Source of the DNA: Alphaproteobacteria bacterium
GTDB lineage: Bacteria; Pseudomonadota; Alphaproteobacteria; Rhodobacterales; Rhodobacteraceae
NCBI GenBank assembly: GCA_030425145.1
Contig: JAUHVK010000001.1
Coordinates: forward strand, 62,001-126,000
DNA length: 64,000 nucleotides
Direction of reading: 5' to 3'
The notes under the pieces are model-generated. The model was not told the origin of the DNA, made no database searches, and saw only the letters and a program-made list of their open reading frames with translations. This document shows positions 26,588 to 33,914 of the stretch, piece by piece; positions within the stretch are counted from its first letter, which is position 1; each line of letters opens with the position of its first letter. Made by a program: the position numbers and the translations under genes.

Positions 26588-27808
26588 ATGACAACGGTGA
26601 CAATCAAACGACTGGGCCATTTGGGCGACGGCATTGCCGATGGCCCCATCTATGTTGCTGGCGCTTTGCCCGGCGAGGTGGTGAGTGGCACGCTGGACGG
26701 CGAGCATCTGCGCGACGCCAAGATCGACACGCCCTCGGACATTCGTGTGAAGCCGCCGTGCAGCCACGCGAAATCCTGCGGCGGGTGCCAGTTGCAACAT
26801 GCATCCGACGCCTTTGTCGCTGAGTGGAAACGCGATGTGGTGCGGCAGGCGCTGGCGGCGCAGGGCATCGCCATTGATCTAGACCTGCCGATCACCTCAC
26901 CGCCGCAATCCCGGCGTCGCGCCGCGTTTTCGGTCCGCCGCACCAAAAAAGGTGCGCTGGCCGGGTTCCACATGAAAGGTTCGGACACGATCATCTCGGT
27001 CCCGAATTGCCAACTCGTGCATCCCGACCTGACCGCCGCTTTGCCAATGGTCGAGGCGCTGGGCACGCTGGGTGCCTCGCGCAAGGGCGAATTGTCGGTG
27101 CTGGTCACGCGCACGGATACCGGGCTCGATGTATCGGTCACTGGCGGCAAAGAGATGGACATTGCACTGCATCAGGCGCTGGCCGATTTGGCGCGCGAAT
27201 ACGATCTGGCCCGCATCACTTGGGACGGTGAGATCGCGTTGCAACGTCGTGCGCCGGTTCTAAAGCTTGGTCCCGCTGACCTGACGCTGCCGCCGGGCGC
27301 GTTTCTGCAAGCAACCCGCGAAGGGGAAACTGTCCTGATCGACGCGGTAAAACAGGCTCTAACAGAGGCGAAACGGGTTGTAGACCTGTTTGCCGGCTGC
27401 GGCACCTTTGCGCTTCCACTTGCGCAGGATTCGACGGTGCATGCGGTCGAAGGTGAGCGCGAGATGGTGCAGGCGTTGGACCATGCTTGGCGCAATGCCA
27501 CCGGATTGAAGCGTATCACACACGAGGCGCGCGACCTGTTTCGCAATCCGCTTTTGCCCGAGGAACTTGCACGCTTTGATGGTGTCGTGATCGACCCGCC
27601 GCGGGCGGGGGCTGCCGCGCAGGTGGCGGAAGTGGCGCAGTCTAAGATTCCGCTGATTGCCCATGTTTCGTGCAATCCGGCAACCTTTGCGCGGGACACC
27701 GCTACGCTGATCCGGGCGGGCTATGACCTTGAATGGGTGAAGGTGGTTGATCAATTCCGCTGGTCGACCCATGTGGAACTGGCGGCGCTTATGCGTCGGG
27801 GCAACTGA
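26588..27808 (+). CDS. 23S rRNA/tRNA 5-methyluridine methyltransferase (RumA/TrmA family)
   Basis: A 406-residue class I SAM methyltransferase. A TRAM RNA-binding domain lies at about 1-50. An iron-sulfur cysteine set (CSHAKSCGGCQLQH near 58-71, with another Cys in VPNCQLVH) follows. The SAM motif is DLFAGCGTFALPLA, and the nucleophilic cysteine is in HVSCNPATFARD. The family includes RlmD (U1939) and RlmC (U747); the sequence alone does not tell which site is modified. The sodium channel gene starts 10 bases after its stop. Confidence 0.9.
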   Translation: MTTVTIKRLGHLGDGIADGPIYVAGALPGEVVSGTLDGEHLRDAKIDTPSDIRVKPPCSHAKSCGGCQLQHASDAFVAEWKRDVVRQALAAQGIAIDLDLPITSPPQSRRRAAFSVRRTKKGALAGFHMKGSDTIISVPNCQLVHPDLTAALPMVEALGTLGASRKGELSVLVTRTDTGLDVSVTGGKEMDIALHQALADLAREYDLARITWDGEIALQRRAPVLKLGPADLTLPPGAFLQATREGETVLIDAVKQALTEAKRVVDLFAGCGTFALPLAQDSTVHAVEGEREMVQALDHAWRNATGLKRITHEARDLFRNPLLPEELARFDGVVIDPPRAGAAAQVAEVAQSKIPLIAHVSCNPATFARDTATLIRAGYDLEWVKVVDQFRWSTHVELAALMRRGN

Positions 27809-27818
27809 CAGGCAGAAT

Positions 27819-28583
27819 ATGCGCGACAAAGTGGCAAGGTTTCTTGAACAGGCCTGGGTGACGAATTCTATCATAGGCGTGATCCTGTTCAACGCCGTGT
27901 TGCTGGGTCTTGAGACCTCGGTCACTGTGATGGCCGTTGCCGGCCCTCTGATCCTGATCCTCGACAAGCTGTGTCTCGCGGTCTTTGTGATTGAGATCGC
28001 GCTCAAGCTCTTTGCGCATGGGCTGCGGTTCTTCAGAAACGGCTGGAACATCTTTGACTTCGTGATCGTCGGCATTGCCCTTGTTCCGGCGACGCAGGGC
28101 TTCTCGGTGTTGCGGGCGCTGCGTATCCTGCGGGTGCTGCGCATCATCTCCGCCGCTCCGCGTCTGCGTCGCGTGGTCGAAGGCTTTGTGACTGCTTTGC
28201 CGGGTATGGGCAGTGTTTTCCTACTGATGGCGCTGATTTTCTACATCGGTGCCGTCATGGCGACCAAGCTGTTCAGCGATGCCTTTCCCGAGTGGTTCGG
28301 TGATTTGGGGCGATCGGCCTATTCGCTGTTCCAGATCATGACGCTGGAATCCTGGTCGATGGGCATCGTGCGCCCGGTGATGGAGGTGTTCCCTTGGGCT
28401 TGGGCGTTCTTTGTCCCGTTCATCATGGTCACGACCTTTGCCGTGGTGAACCTGCTGGTCGGTTTGATCGTGAACTCCATGCAGGATGCACACGCTGAGG
28501 ATTCGAACGAAAAGACGGATGCCTATCGGGAACAGGTTCTGGCCCGGCTGGAGGCGATCGAACGGCGTCTGGATCAGCGCTGA
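27819..28583 (+). CDS. Voltage-gated sodium channel, NaChBac/NavRosD type
   Basis: A 254-residue one-repeat channel that assembles as a tetramer in the inner membrane. S1-S3 span about 17-92. S4 has four arginines at every third position (R99, R102, R105, R108) in VLRALRILRVLR. The pore helix and selectivity filter TLESWSM lie at 175-181, with the Glu that gives sodium selectivity. S6 (TFAVVNLLVGLIVNSM) ends near 221, and a C-terminal coiled coil follows at about 232-252. The TLESWSM filter is the form reported in Roseobacter relatives. ATG 27819 is chosen; the open frame upstream lies inside the methyltransferase gene. Confidence 0.93.
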   Translation: MRDKVARFLEQAWVTNSIIGVILFNAVLLGLETSVTVMAVAGPLILILDKLCLAVFVIEIALKLFAHGLRFFRNGWNIFDFVIVGIALVPATQGFSVLRALRILRVLRIISAAPRLRRVVEGFVTALPGMGSVFLLMALIFYIGAVMATKLFSDAFPEWFGDLGRSAYSLFQIMTLESWSMGIVRPVMEVFPWAWAFFVPFIMVTTFAVVNLLVGLIVNSMQDAHAEDSNEKTDAYREQVLARLEAIERRLDQR

Positions 28584-28667
28584 TTCGCCGATCTCACTCA
28601 CGCTTTCGTTTTCCTGAAGGCGGCAAAGTCTGGTATGCTTGCCAAAAATAAATTGGGCAGTGTCTCC

Positions 28668-29153
28668 ATGTTTCGAATCCTGTGTCTCCTTGCACTTCTC
28701 CTGGGGCTGACGGCCTGCGGGAAATTTCCGACCTATACTGGCCCCGAGGTCACGCGTGTTGTTGTGCAGAAGGCAGACCGTAAGATGTATCTGTTGCACC
28801 ACAATGCGGTGCTGAAGTCCTATGACATCGGGTTGGGGTTTGCCCCCGAAGGCCACAAACAGATCGAGGGTGACGGCAAGACGCCCGAAGGCGAGTACAT
28901 GATCGACCGTCGCAATCCGAACAGCAGTTTCTACTTGTCCATCGGCATCGACTACCCGCGCCCTCAGGATATTGAAGTGGCCAGCACAATGGGAAAATCG
29001 CCCGGCGGCGACATTTTCATTCACGGTCGCCCGTGGAAAAACCGCAAGGGTGGGCGGGACTGGACGTGGGGTTGTATTGCGGTCACCAACCGCGAAATGC
29101 GTGAGATTTACTCAATGGTGAGGAACGGCACGCCGATCACTATCAATCCGTGA
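28668..29153 (+). CDS. L,D-transpeptidase-family (YkuD/YafK-like) lipoprotein
   Basis: A 161-residue envelope protein with lipobox LTAC (lipidated C17) after a short hydrophobic signal. The YkuD core has GDGKTPEGEYMIDRRN, IFIHG (H119) and the active-site TWGCIAVTN (C136). The family usually has SHGC or TAGC before the catalytic cysteine; here it is TWGC. Such enzymes form or cut 3-3 crosslinks or anchor proteins to peptidoglycan. ATG 28668 is preferred to ATG 28635 because it starts the signal peptide. A terminator follows directly. Confidence 0.86.
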   Translation: MFRILCLLALLLGLTACGKFPTYTGPEVTRVVVQKADRKMYLLHHNAVLKSYDIGLGFAPEGHKQIEGDGKTPEGEYMIDRRNPNSSFYLSIGIDYPRPQDIEVASTMGKSPGGDIFIHGRPWKNRKGGRDWTWGCIAVTNREMREIYSMVRNGTPITINP

Positions 29154-29170
29154 CTCAGGTCAGCAAAATG

Positions 29171-29191
29171 GGTCCAGTCCGGACCTTTTTT
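29171..29191 (+). terminator. Short hairpin terminator after the first L,D-transpeptidase gene
   Basis: Arms GGTCC (29171-29175) and GGACC (29181-29185) with a 5-base loop are followed by six T. It lies 18 bases after the transpeptidase stop and runs up to the stop of the convergent CAP-domain gene. The stem is short, so the call is moderate. Confidence 0.55.
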
Positions 29192-29745
29192 CACGAAGGC
29201 GCGTTAACTGGGGTGAAACCAGTTCCTTCCGGCGTTCCCAGAACAAGGTTCCACCAGATTTTGCCGTTCGATTCCTGGAACCAGGAAAAGCCCATTTCAC
29301 GAGCCGTCGGATCAAGGAGGATGGCTCGGGTGCTGGGTGTTTCCATCCACGCGCCTAGCGTTTCCAGCTCGGTCTCGTAGGTTTCTGAAATCGCCTCGCC
29401 GACAAGCCGGCCGGAATAGCCCGCCCGCTGAACACGGGTGATCGGTGAAGACCCGTCAGAGCCAAAATGCCACGGGCGATTCTGCACGCTCATATCACGC
29501 GCATGGGTCGCTGCTGCTGCGTTAAGACGGGCGTTCAGTTCGACCGCCGGAGCGCCCGACGCCTGACGCAGTGCGTTGATCGAGTCAAGCATACGGAACT
29601 GAATGCGACCAGTATCAGCAGACGAAATGCGATAAACCTTAGGCAGCGGCTTTCCATCCGCACCCAACGTTGGGGCAGGTGGTGCACCGGCGCAGGCGGT
29701 CAAAGCCAGTGCTGCGGCACCAAGGAGAAATGTCGAACGCTTCAT
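29191..29745 (-). CDS. CAP/SCP-domain lipoprotein
   Basis: A 184-residue exported protein with lipobox LTAC (C18) after MKRSTFLLGAAALA. It contains a CAP-superfamily domain: MLDSINALRQASGAPAVELNARLNAAAATHARDMS, then WHFGSDGSS and GEAISETYE. These resemble bacterial SCP/PR1-like domains, whose roles range from binding to proteolysis and are mostly unknown in bacteria. Its lipid anchor and its place between two L,D-transpeptidases suggest a cell-envelope role. ATG 29745 is preferred to ATG 29760 because the signal begins MKR. Confidence 0.84.
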   Translation of the reverse strand: MKRSTFLLGAAALALTACAGAPPAPTLGADGKPLPKVYRISSADTGRIQFRMLDSINALRQASGAPAVELNARLNAAAATHARDMSVQNRPWHFGSDGSSPITRVQRAGYSGRLVGEAISETYETELETLGAWMETPSTRAILLDPTAREMGFSWFQESNGKIWWNLVLGTPEGTGFTPVNAPS

Positions 29746-29781
29746 AATCTGCCCACCCAAGTTAGGTCGTAAATGGGCTTA

Positions 29782-29858
29782 GCCTCAGTCTTGGGTGTGA
29801 GCAAACACACAAAGCCGAGATTTGCCGATATGACATTCCTTTGAATTGCGACTGAGGC
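29782..29858. repeat. 9-base inverted repeat upstream of the second L,D-transpeptidase
   Basis: GCCTCAGTC at 29782-29790 and GACTGAGGC at 29850-29858 are perfect inverted copies 59 bases apart in the 174-base gap between divergent envelope genes. The right arm overlaps the predicted -35 element. It could be a split operator, or chance. Confidence 0.35.
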
Positions 29859-29874
29859 ATTCACGCCATATAGA
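29846..29874 (+). promoter_or_regulatory. Possible sigma-70 promoter for the Tat-exported L,D-transpeptidase
   Basis: TTGCGA (29846-29851) and TATAGA (29869-29874) are separated by 17 bases and end 45 bases before the start codon at 29920. Each element matches consensus at 4 of 6 positions. The surrounding gap is noticeably AT-richer than the genes. Confidence 0.4.
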
Positions 29875-29919
29875 CATTATGTAGTTTTCATTTCCGTTTG
29901 CTGACGAAGAGGCCATGCA

Positions 29920-30519
29920 ATGGCAAATACTCCGAGTTTTTCCCTGAACCGACGTCGTTTCCTTGCCGGGACGGCTGCTCTTGTTGCAACACCCGCTGTT
30001 GCTCAGGACGTGAATGATGGCTCCACTGTCGAGATTGAGCGCGATCTGTCTCAGGCTGTGCGCCGCAACGTGTCGAGTTTCCGGACACTCGATTGGCAGC
30101 CGTATTTCAGCAGCCTGACAAATGGTGCGATCCTCGTCGATATCGATTCGCGGGCGCTGCACTACTGGGAAGAGAACGGGAATTACCGTCTGTACCCGTC
30201 CTCGGTGCCGCTCACCGAAGATCTGACGCGGCGTGGCCGCACAGAGGTGGTACTCAAGGATCCTGAACCTGACTGGCGTCCGACTCCGTCGATGAAAATC
30301 AGAAACCCTGAGTGGCCGGACTACGTTCCGCCGGGTCCGGATAACCCTCTGGGCACACGTGCGCTGCACCTCAGCTGGACCTACTACCGCATTCACGGAA
30401 CGCACGATACGCGCAAGATCGGGCGTCGTTCGTCCAATGGGTGCATCGGTCTTTACAACGAGCACATCGAAGAACTTTACGAGCTGGCGAAAGTTGGCAC
30501 GCAGGTGTTGCTAATTTGA
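29920..30519 (+). CDS. Tat-exported L,D-transpeptidase (ErfK/YbiS/YkuD family)
   Basis: A 199-residue protein with a Tat signal, NRRRFLAG at 10-17, and a cleavage site near AVAQ. The YkuD domain ends with RIHG (H159) and SSNGCIGLYN, giving catalytic C175; the usual SHGC is SNGC here, a common alphaproteobacterial variant. It would act in the periplasm on peptidoglycan crosslinks. Use of Tat rather than Sec export is seen in several alphaproteobacterial members. It is monocistronic or leads into the 63-residue membrane protein 146 bases later. Confidence 0.9.
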   Translation: MANTPSFSLNRRRFLAGTAALVATPAVAQDVNDGSTVEIERDLSQAVRRNVSSFRTLDWQPYFSSLTNGAILVDIDSRALHYWEENGNYRLYPSSVPLTEDLTRRGRTEVVLKDPEPDWRPTPSMKIRNPEWPDYVPPGPDNPLGTRALHLSWTYYRIHGTHDTRKIGRRSSNGCIGLYNEHIEELYELAKVGTQVLLI

Positions 30520-30593
30520 CGACATGGCGTCAAAGCTGGAAAGTCGAGCGATAAGATAGGTTTGCATTTACCACGATATACTGGTTAGAGAGT

Positions 30594-30606
30594 CTTACGA
30601 GGTAAG
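30594..30606. repeat. Short palindrome before the 63-residue protein gene
   Basis: CTTAC (30594-30598) and GTAAG (30602-30606) flank GAG, and AGTCTT occurs at both edges. It lies 60 bases before the gene at 30666, in a gap where I could not find a clear promoter. It may be an operator; the evidence is weak. Confidence 0.25.
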
Positions 30607-30665
30607 TCTTGGGTGCCTGTCGTGTGTTGCTATGCGCGCCGACAAGCAAATATCTGGAGGTTAAT

Positions 30666-30857
30666 ATGAAGAAACTCGTTCTCGCCGCTGCGTTCGCTGG
30701 TGCTGCTTCGACAGCAATGGCCGGTTCCTACGCAAAAGACGACGTGGTCATGGAGCCGGTGGTTGTGGTTGAAGAAGCCGCAGCAAGCTCCTCGTCCGCA
30801 GGTCTCATCATCCCGCTGGTCGTTATCGCCCTGCTGGCTGCTGCTGCTTCGGACTAA
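30666..30857 (+). CDS. Small exported membrane protein, 63 residues
   Basis: A Sec signal peptide (MKKLVLAAAFAGAASTAMA) is followed by about 25 polar residues including DDVVMEPVVVVEE and a serine run SSSS. A C-terminal membrane helix LIIPLVVIALLAAAAS ends the protein. A good ribosome site (TGGAGG) lies 6 bases before ATG 30666. Similar tiny proteins occur in related bacteria near hemH, as far as I recall, but no function is known to me. It is closed by a strong bidirectional terminator. Confidence 0.75.
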   Translation: MKKLVLAAAFAGAASTAMAGSYAKDDVVMEPVVVVEEAAASSSSAGLIIPLVVIALLAAAASD

Positions 30858-30879
30858 TCCACAGCGGATTATCTAAACG

Positions 30880-30910
30880 AAAAAGGCGGTGCCGATGCAC
30901 CGCCTTTTTT
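30880..30910 (+). terminator. Strong bidirectional terminator between the 63-residue protein gene and hemH
   Basis: A 13-base perfect stem, AAAAAGGCGGTGC and GCACCGCCTTTTT, with loop CGAT, is followed by T on the plus strand. The matching A-run gives T after the stem on the minus strand too, so it can end both the small gene (stop 30857) and hemH (stop 30937). Confidence 0.92.
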
Positions 30911-30936
30911 GTATTGGGCAGATGGCCCAACTGCGA

Positions 30937-32001
30937 TCAGTCGAGCCAGCCGTTCATGTTCTCTTCGATCACCGCCGACAAAGCCGCGATATGCGCGTCG
31001 TCGTCGTTAAGGCACGGGATATAGGTGAAATGCTCACCACCGGCCTCTTCAAAGCTTTCTTTGATCTCTTCGTTGATCTCTTCGAGCGTTTCGATGCAAT
31101 CGGCTGAGAACGCGGGCGCGCAGACCGCGATGTTCTTTTTGCCGTCTTCTTCTGCCAAACGCGCCACCTCTTCCACGGTGTAGGGCTTCAGCCACTCTTC
31201 GGGGCCAAATTTCGATTGGAAGGTGGTGGTGATCTCGGTGTCTTCCCAGCCAAGGCGTTCTTTCAGAAGACGCGTCGTTTTCTGGCACTGGCAGTGATAG
31301 GGGTCGCCTTCCATCAGGTAGCGCTTGGGCACACCGTGATAGGAACAGACAAGGATGTCGGGCCGGGTTTCGAGCTTGGCATAGGCGCGTTCGATCGACT
31401 GGGCCAACGCTTCGATATAAAGCGGGTGCTGAAAGTATGGATCAACCGTCCGCACCGTGGGTTGCCACTTTTCATCCATCAGAGCCCGGAAGAACTGGTC
31501 ATTTGCAGTGGCCGATGTCGCACCCGCGTAATGCGGATAAAGCGGGAAAAACAGGATCTTACGGCAGCCGGCCTCGACCATCTCGCGGACCTTGGACTTG
31601 GTCGACGGGTTGCCGTAGCGCATGCAGAAATCGACCATGACCTGATCGCCATAACGGTCCTGCATTGTCTTGGTGATCTTTGCGGTCTGCTCCTTGGTGA
31701 TTGTCATCAAGGGGCTTTCGCCTTGTTCCTCGTTCCAGATCGACTTGTACGCTTCGCCCGAGGTGAACGGACGTTTTGTGAGGATGATCAGTTGCAAGAG
31801 CGGCTGCCACAGCCAAGGGCTGTAATCGATCACCCGGCGGTCCGATAAGAACTCGTTAAGATAGCGGCGCATGGGCCAGTACGTGTAGTGATCCGGTGTG
31901 CCAAGATTGGCCAGAAGAACACCAACTCGCTCGGCCGGCACCTTTGGGTGGTCGGTCGGAGCGTGGGTCGGGCGTTGAGCTGTTTTTGTCGCGTCCAACA
32001 T
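30937..32001 (-). CDS. hemH: Ferrochelatase
   Basis: It inserts Fe2+ into protoporphyrin IX, the last step of protoheme synthesis. The 354-residue protein has GVLLANLGTPD, FPLYPHYAGATSATAND, SYHGVPKRYLMEGDPYHCQCQKT (the catalytic His is in YHG) and TFQSKFGPEEWLKPYT. All are diagnostic. Leftward transcription ends at the shared strong terminator. Upstream lies a SAM-fold protein gene in the same direction, 56 bases away. A TTGACC hexamer overlapping that gene's stop could be a -35 for hemH, but no good -10 follows. Confidence 0.96.
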   Translation of the reverse strand: MLDATKTAQRPTHAPTDHPKVPAERVGVLLANLGTPDHYTYWPMRRYLNEFLSDRRVIDYSPWLWQPLLQLIILTKRPFTSGEAYKSIWNEEQGESPLMTITKEQTAKITKTMQDRYGDQVMVDFCMRYGNPSTKSKVREMVEAGCRKILFFPLYPHYAGATSATANDQFFRALMDEKWQPTVRTVDPYFQHPLYIEALAQSIERAYAKLETRPDILVCSYHGVPKRYLMEGDPYHCQCQKTTRLLKERLGWEDTEITTTFQSKFGPEEWLKPYTVEEVARLAEEDGKKNIAVCAPAFSADCIETLEEINEEIKESFEEAGGEHFTYIPCLNDDDAHIAALSAVIEENMNGWLD

Positions 32002-32057
32002 CGGGCCTGCATCCTTAACTTCGTTTAGCGGGGTAACTAACCTCTATCCCGGTCAGG

Positions 32058-32879
32058 TCAATCTTTGAGCGGTGTTTCCACCGTGTTCAACGCGTCCGCC
32101 AGCCTTTGTGCCGCTGATCCAGGGCGCAAAGGTTGCGGTTGTGACGAATCCGGCGCCCAACCCGTGAGGGTGATCAACTCGAAAGTTGCGGTGATCCGTC
32201 CATCCGAATCCGCATAGGCGTCGGCATAAAGCTCCATCGCTCGTAGGATGACGGCCTTGCGCGTGGCATGTCTGATCCGGTTCGTCATGGCGTTGGTTTC
32301 ACCCATGGCGCGAAGGTCGTGCATCAGGTGAAGCGGCGTTTCGTAGCTGGTTCTAAGAACTGCGCTGTCCGCCACCGGAAGCGCCAGTCCTGCCCGTTGT
32401 AAGAGTGCGCCAAGGTCACGGATTTCTCCCATCGGGGCGATGCGCGGAGACAGGCCTCCCGTGACTTCAACCTCGGCCTGCCCAAGGGCGGCGCGCAATT
32501 CGGTCAGGGTCTGGCCACCAAGTGCCAAGACCAAGAGCAGCCCATCCGGGCGCAGGGCACGGCGGCACTGGATGAGTTGTCCGACCGGATCATTCGCCCA
32601 ATGCAGCGCCATTGCGTGCACCACCAGGTCATGCGTGCCTTCCCTAACGTCCAGCACGTCGTCATCCGGTACGATGTGGGCGTCTGGGAAGGCCGGTTTC
32701 CAAATCTCGGGGAAGGGAGTGACGATCGCTGGTGAAGTAAAGGACTTATTAACCATAGCGAGTCGATCCTGCACATCGGCAAGCGCTTCTTCGTGGAGGA
32801 AGAAGGCAGGTTTGCGGCGGGCTCGGTCGCGGTATCGGGCCAGTGCCAGCCGGTCGGTGAGGGCAGGAGCTTCAGACAT
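32058..32879 (-). CDS. Methyltransferase-fold protein, NDUFAF5/BioC-like, with no visible SAM motif I
   Basis: A 273-residue protein. LVVHAMALHWANDPVGQLIQCRRALRPDGLLLVLALGGQTL matches the C-terminal half of the class I methyltransferase fold in the NDUFAF5/C20orf7 group. In the N-terminal half the expected glycine-rich SAM motif (D/ExGxGxG) cannot be found; the aligned place reads VVTPFPEIWKPAFPDAHIV. NDUFAF5 hydroxylates an arginine of complex I in mitochondria, so a complex I assembly role is possible but unproved. ATG 32879 is chosen; it is divergent from comF with 14 bases between. Confidence 0.7.
   Translation of the reverse strand: MSEAPALTDRLALARYRDRARRKPAFFLHEEALADVQDRLAMVNKSFTSPAIVTPFPEIWKPAFPDAHIVPDDDVLDVREGTHDLVVHAMALHWANDPVGQLIQCRRALRPDGLLLVLALGGQTLTELRAALGQAEVEVTGGLSPRIAPMGEIRDLGALLQRAGLALPVADSAVLRTSYETPLHLMHDLRAMGETNAMTNRIRHATRKAVILRAMELYADAYADSDGRITATFELITLTGWAPDSSQPQPLRPGSAAQRLADALNTVETPLKD
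32738..32752 (+). promoter_or_regulatory. Near-consensus CtrA-like box upstream of comF
   Basis: TAAA, 7 bases, TTAA followed by CCAT: 7 of 8 core matches to TTAA-N7-TTAA, and TTAACCAT matches the extended half-site. It lies 141 bases before the comF start, inside the oppositely oriented methyltransferase-fold gene. comF is reported to depend on CtrA in Rhodobacter-type bacteria, which gives some prior support. Confidence 0.35.
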
Positions 32880-32893
32880 GAGCGGCAGATAGG

Positions 32894-33622
32894 ATGCTGA
32901 CGACAGGATTGCAAACCGCACTGCACATGATCTATCCGCCTCGCTGTCTTAGTTGCGGGGGTTTGGTTGAGCAGGATCATGGCTTATGCGCCTCGTGTTT
33001 TGCCGAAACACCGTTCATCTCCGGGCTGGTCTGCGAAACATGTGGTATCGGCTTACCCGGCACATCGGACATTGCCGTGCATTGCGACGATTGCCTGTCG
33101 CTTGGTCGCCCATGGGTGCAGGCCCGTGCGCCGCTGCGTTATGAAGGCGTGGCGCGCAAGCTGGTTCTTGGGCTCAAACACGGCGACCGCCACGAGATCG
33201 TGGGAATGGCAGCAGACTGGATGGTGCGCACTTGTCCGCCGAATCTCCCGGATAATGCGATTGTGGTGCCCGTACCGTTGCACCTCTTTCGGCTGGTGTC
33301 GCGCCGGTACAATCAATCTGCGCTGCTGGCTCAGGCGATTGCCAGAAAGATGGGTCTGGAGTTTTGCCCGGATATCCTGATCCGGCACCGAAGGACGGCC
33401 TCATTGGACGGTAAATCGCGCGATGCCCGATTTGCGGAACTGTCGGATGCCATTTCTGTGCGGTCTGCGCATGTACAGCGCCTGCGGGACCGTCCCGTTC
33501 TGTTGGTTGATGACGTTATGACCTCTGGCGCGACCCTTGGGGCCTGCGCTCTGGCCTGTCACAGCGCACAGTGCCGAGATATTTATGTGACGGTCATGGC
33601 ACGCGTTGCAAAGGGCACTTAA
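32894..33622 (+). CDS. comF: ComF-family phosphoribosyltransferase-like protein
   Basis: A 242-residue ComF protein. Zinc-ribbon-like cysteines occupy the N-terminus (CLSC, CASC, CETC, CDDC, about 18-68). The C-terminal phosphoribosyltransferase domain has VPVPLHLFRLVSRRYNQSALLAQAIAR and the PRPP-binding loop VLLVDDVMTSGAT. ComF proteins help DNA cross the inner membrane in natural transformation, and in the Rhodobacter lineage in GTA reception. ATG 32894 is 14 bases from the start of the divergent methyltransferase-fold gene. grxC follows 29 bases after the stop. Confidence 0.9.
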   Translation: MLTTGLQTALHMIYPPRCLSCGGLVEQDHGLCASCFAETPFISGLVCETCGIGLPGTSDIAVHCDDCLSLGRPWVQARAPLRYEGVARKLVLGLKHGDRHEIVGMAADWMVRTCPPNLPDNAIVVPVPLHLFRLVSRRYNQSALLAQAIARKMGLEFCPDILIRHRRTASLDGKSRDARFAELSDAISVRSAHVQRLRDRPVLLVDDVMTSGATLGACALACHSAQCRDIYVTVMARVAKGT

Positions 33623-33651
33623 ATCCCTACAAACACCCTAGGGGATTAGAC

Positions 33652-33909
33652 ATGCAACAAATCGAAATCTACACATCGCCACTCTGCGGCTTTTGCCACG
33701 CTGCCAAGCGGCTGTTGAGCCAGAAGGGAGTGACCTTCACCGAGATTGACGTGCTCGCCAATCCGGATCGCAAACCCGAAATGATCCAGCGTGCAAATGG
33801 CGGACGGACCGTGCCGCAGATTTTCATCGGCGACACCCATGTCGGTGGATGCGATGACCTTTATGCGCTGGACAGGGCGGGCAAGCTCGATCCACTTCTG
33901 GCGGCCTGA
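33652..33909 (+). CDS. grxC: Glutaredoxin 3
   Basis: An 85-residue dithiol glutaredoxin. Active-site C12-G-F-C15 follows YTSP; RTVPQIFIGDTHVGGCDDL is the glutathione-binding segment. It reduces disulfides with glutathione. The GF in CGFC differs from the commoner CPYC but occurs in GrxC proteins. ATG 33652 is preceded by AGGGGA; the open frame further upstream lies in comF. The nitrilase-family gene follows 5 bases after the stop. A comF-grxC-nitrilase order is frequent in related bacteria. Confidence 0.93.
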   Translation: MQQIEIYTSPLCGFCHAAKRLLSQKGVTFTEIDVLANPDRKPEMIQRANGGRTVPQIFIGDTHVGGCDDLYALDRAGKLDPLLAA

Positions 33910-33914
33910 TCGCG

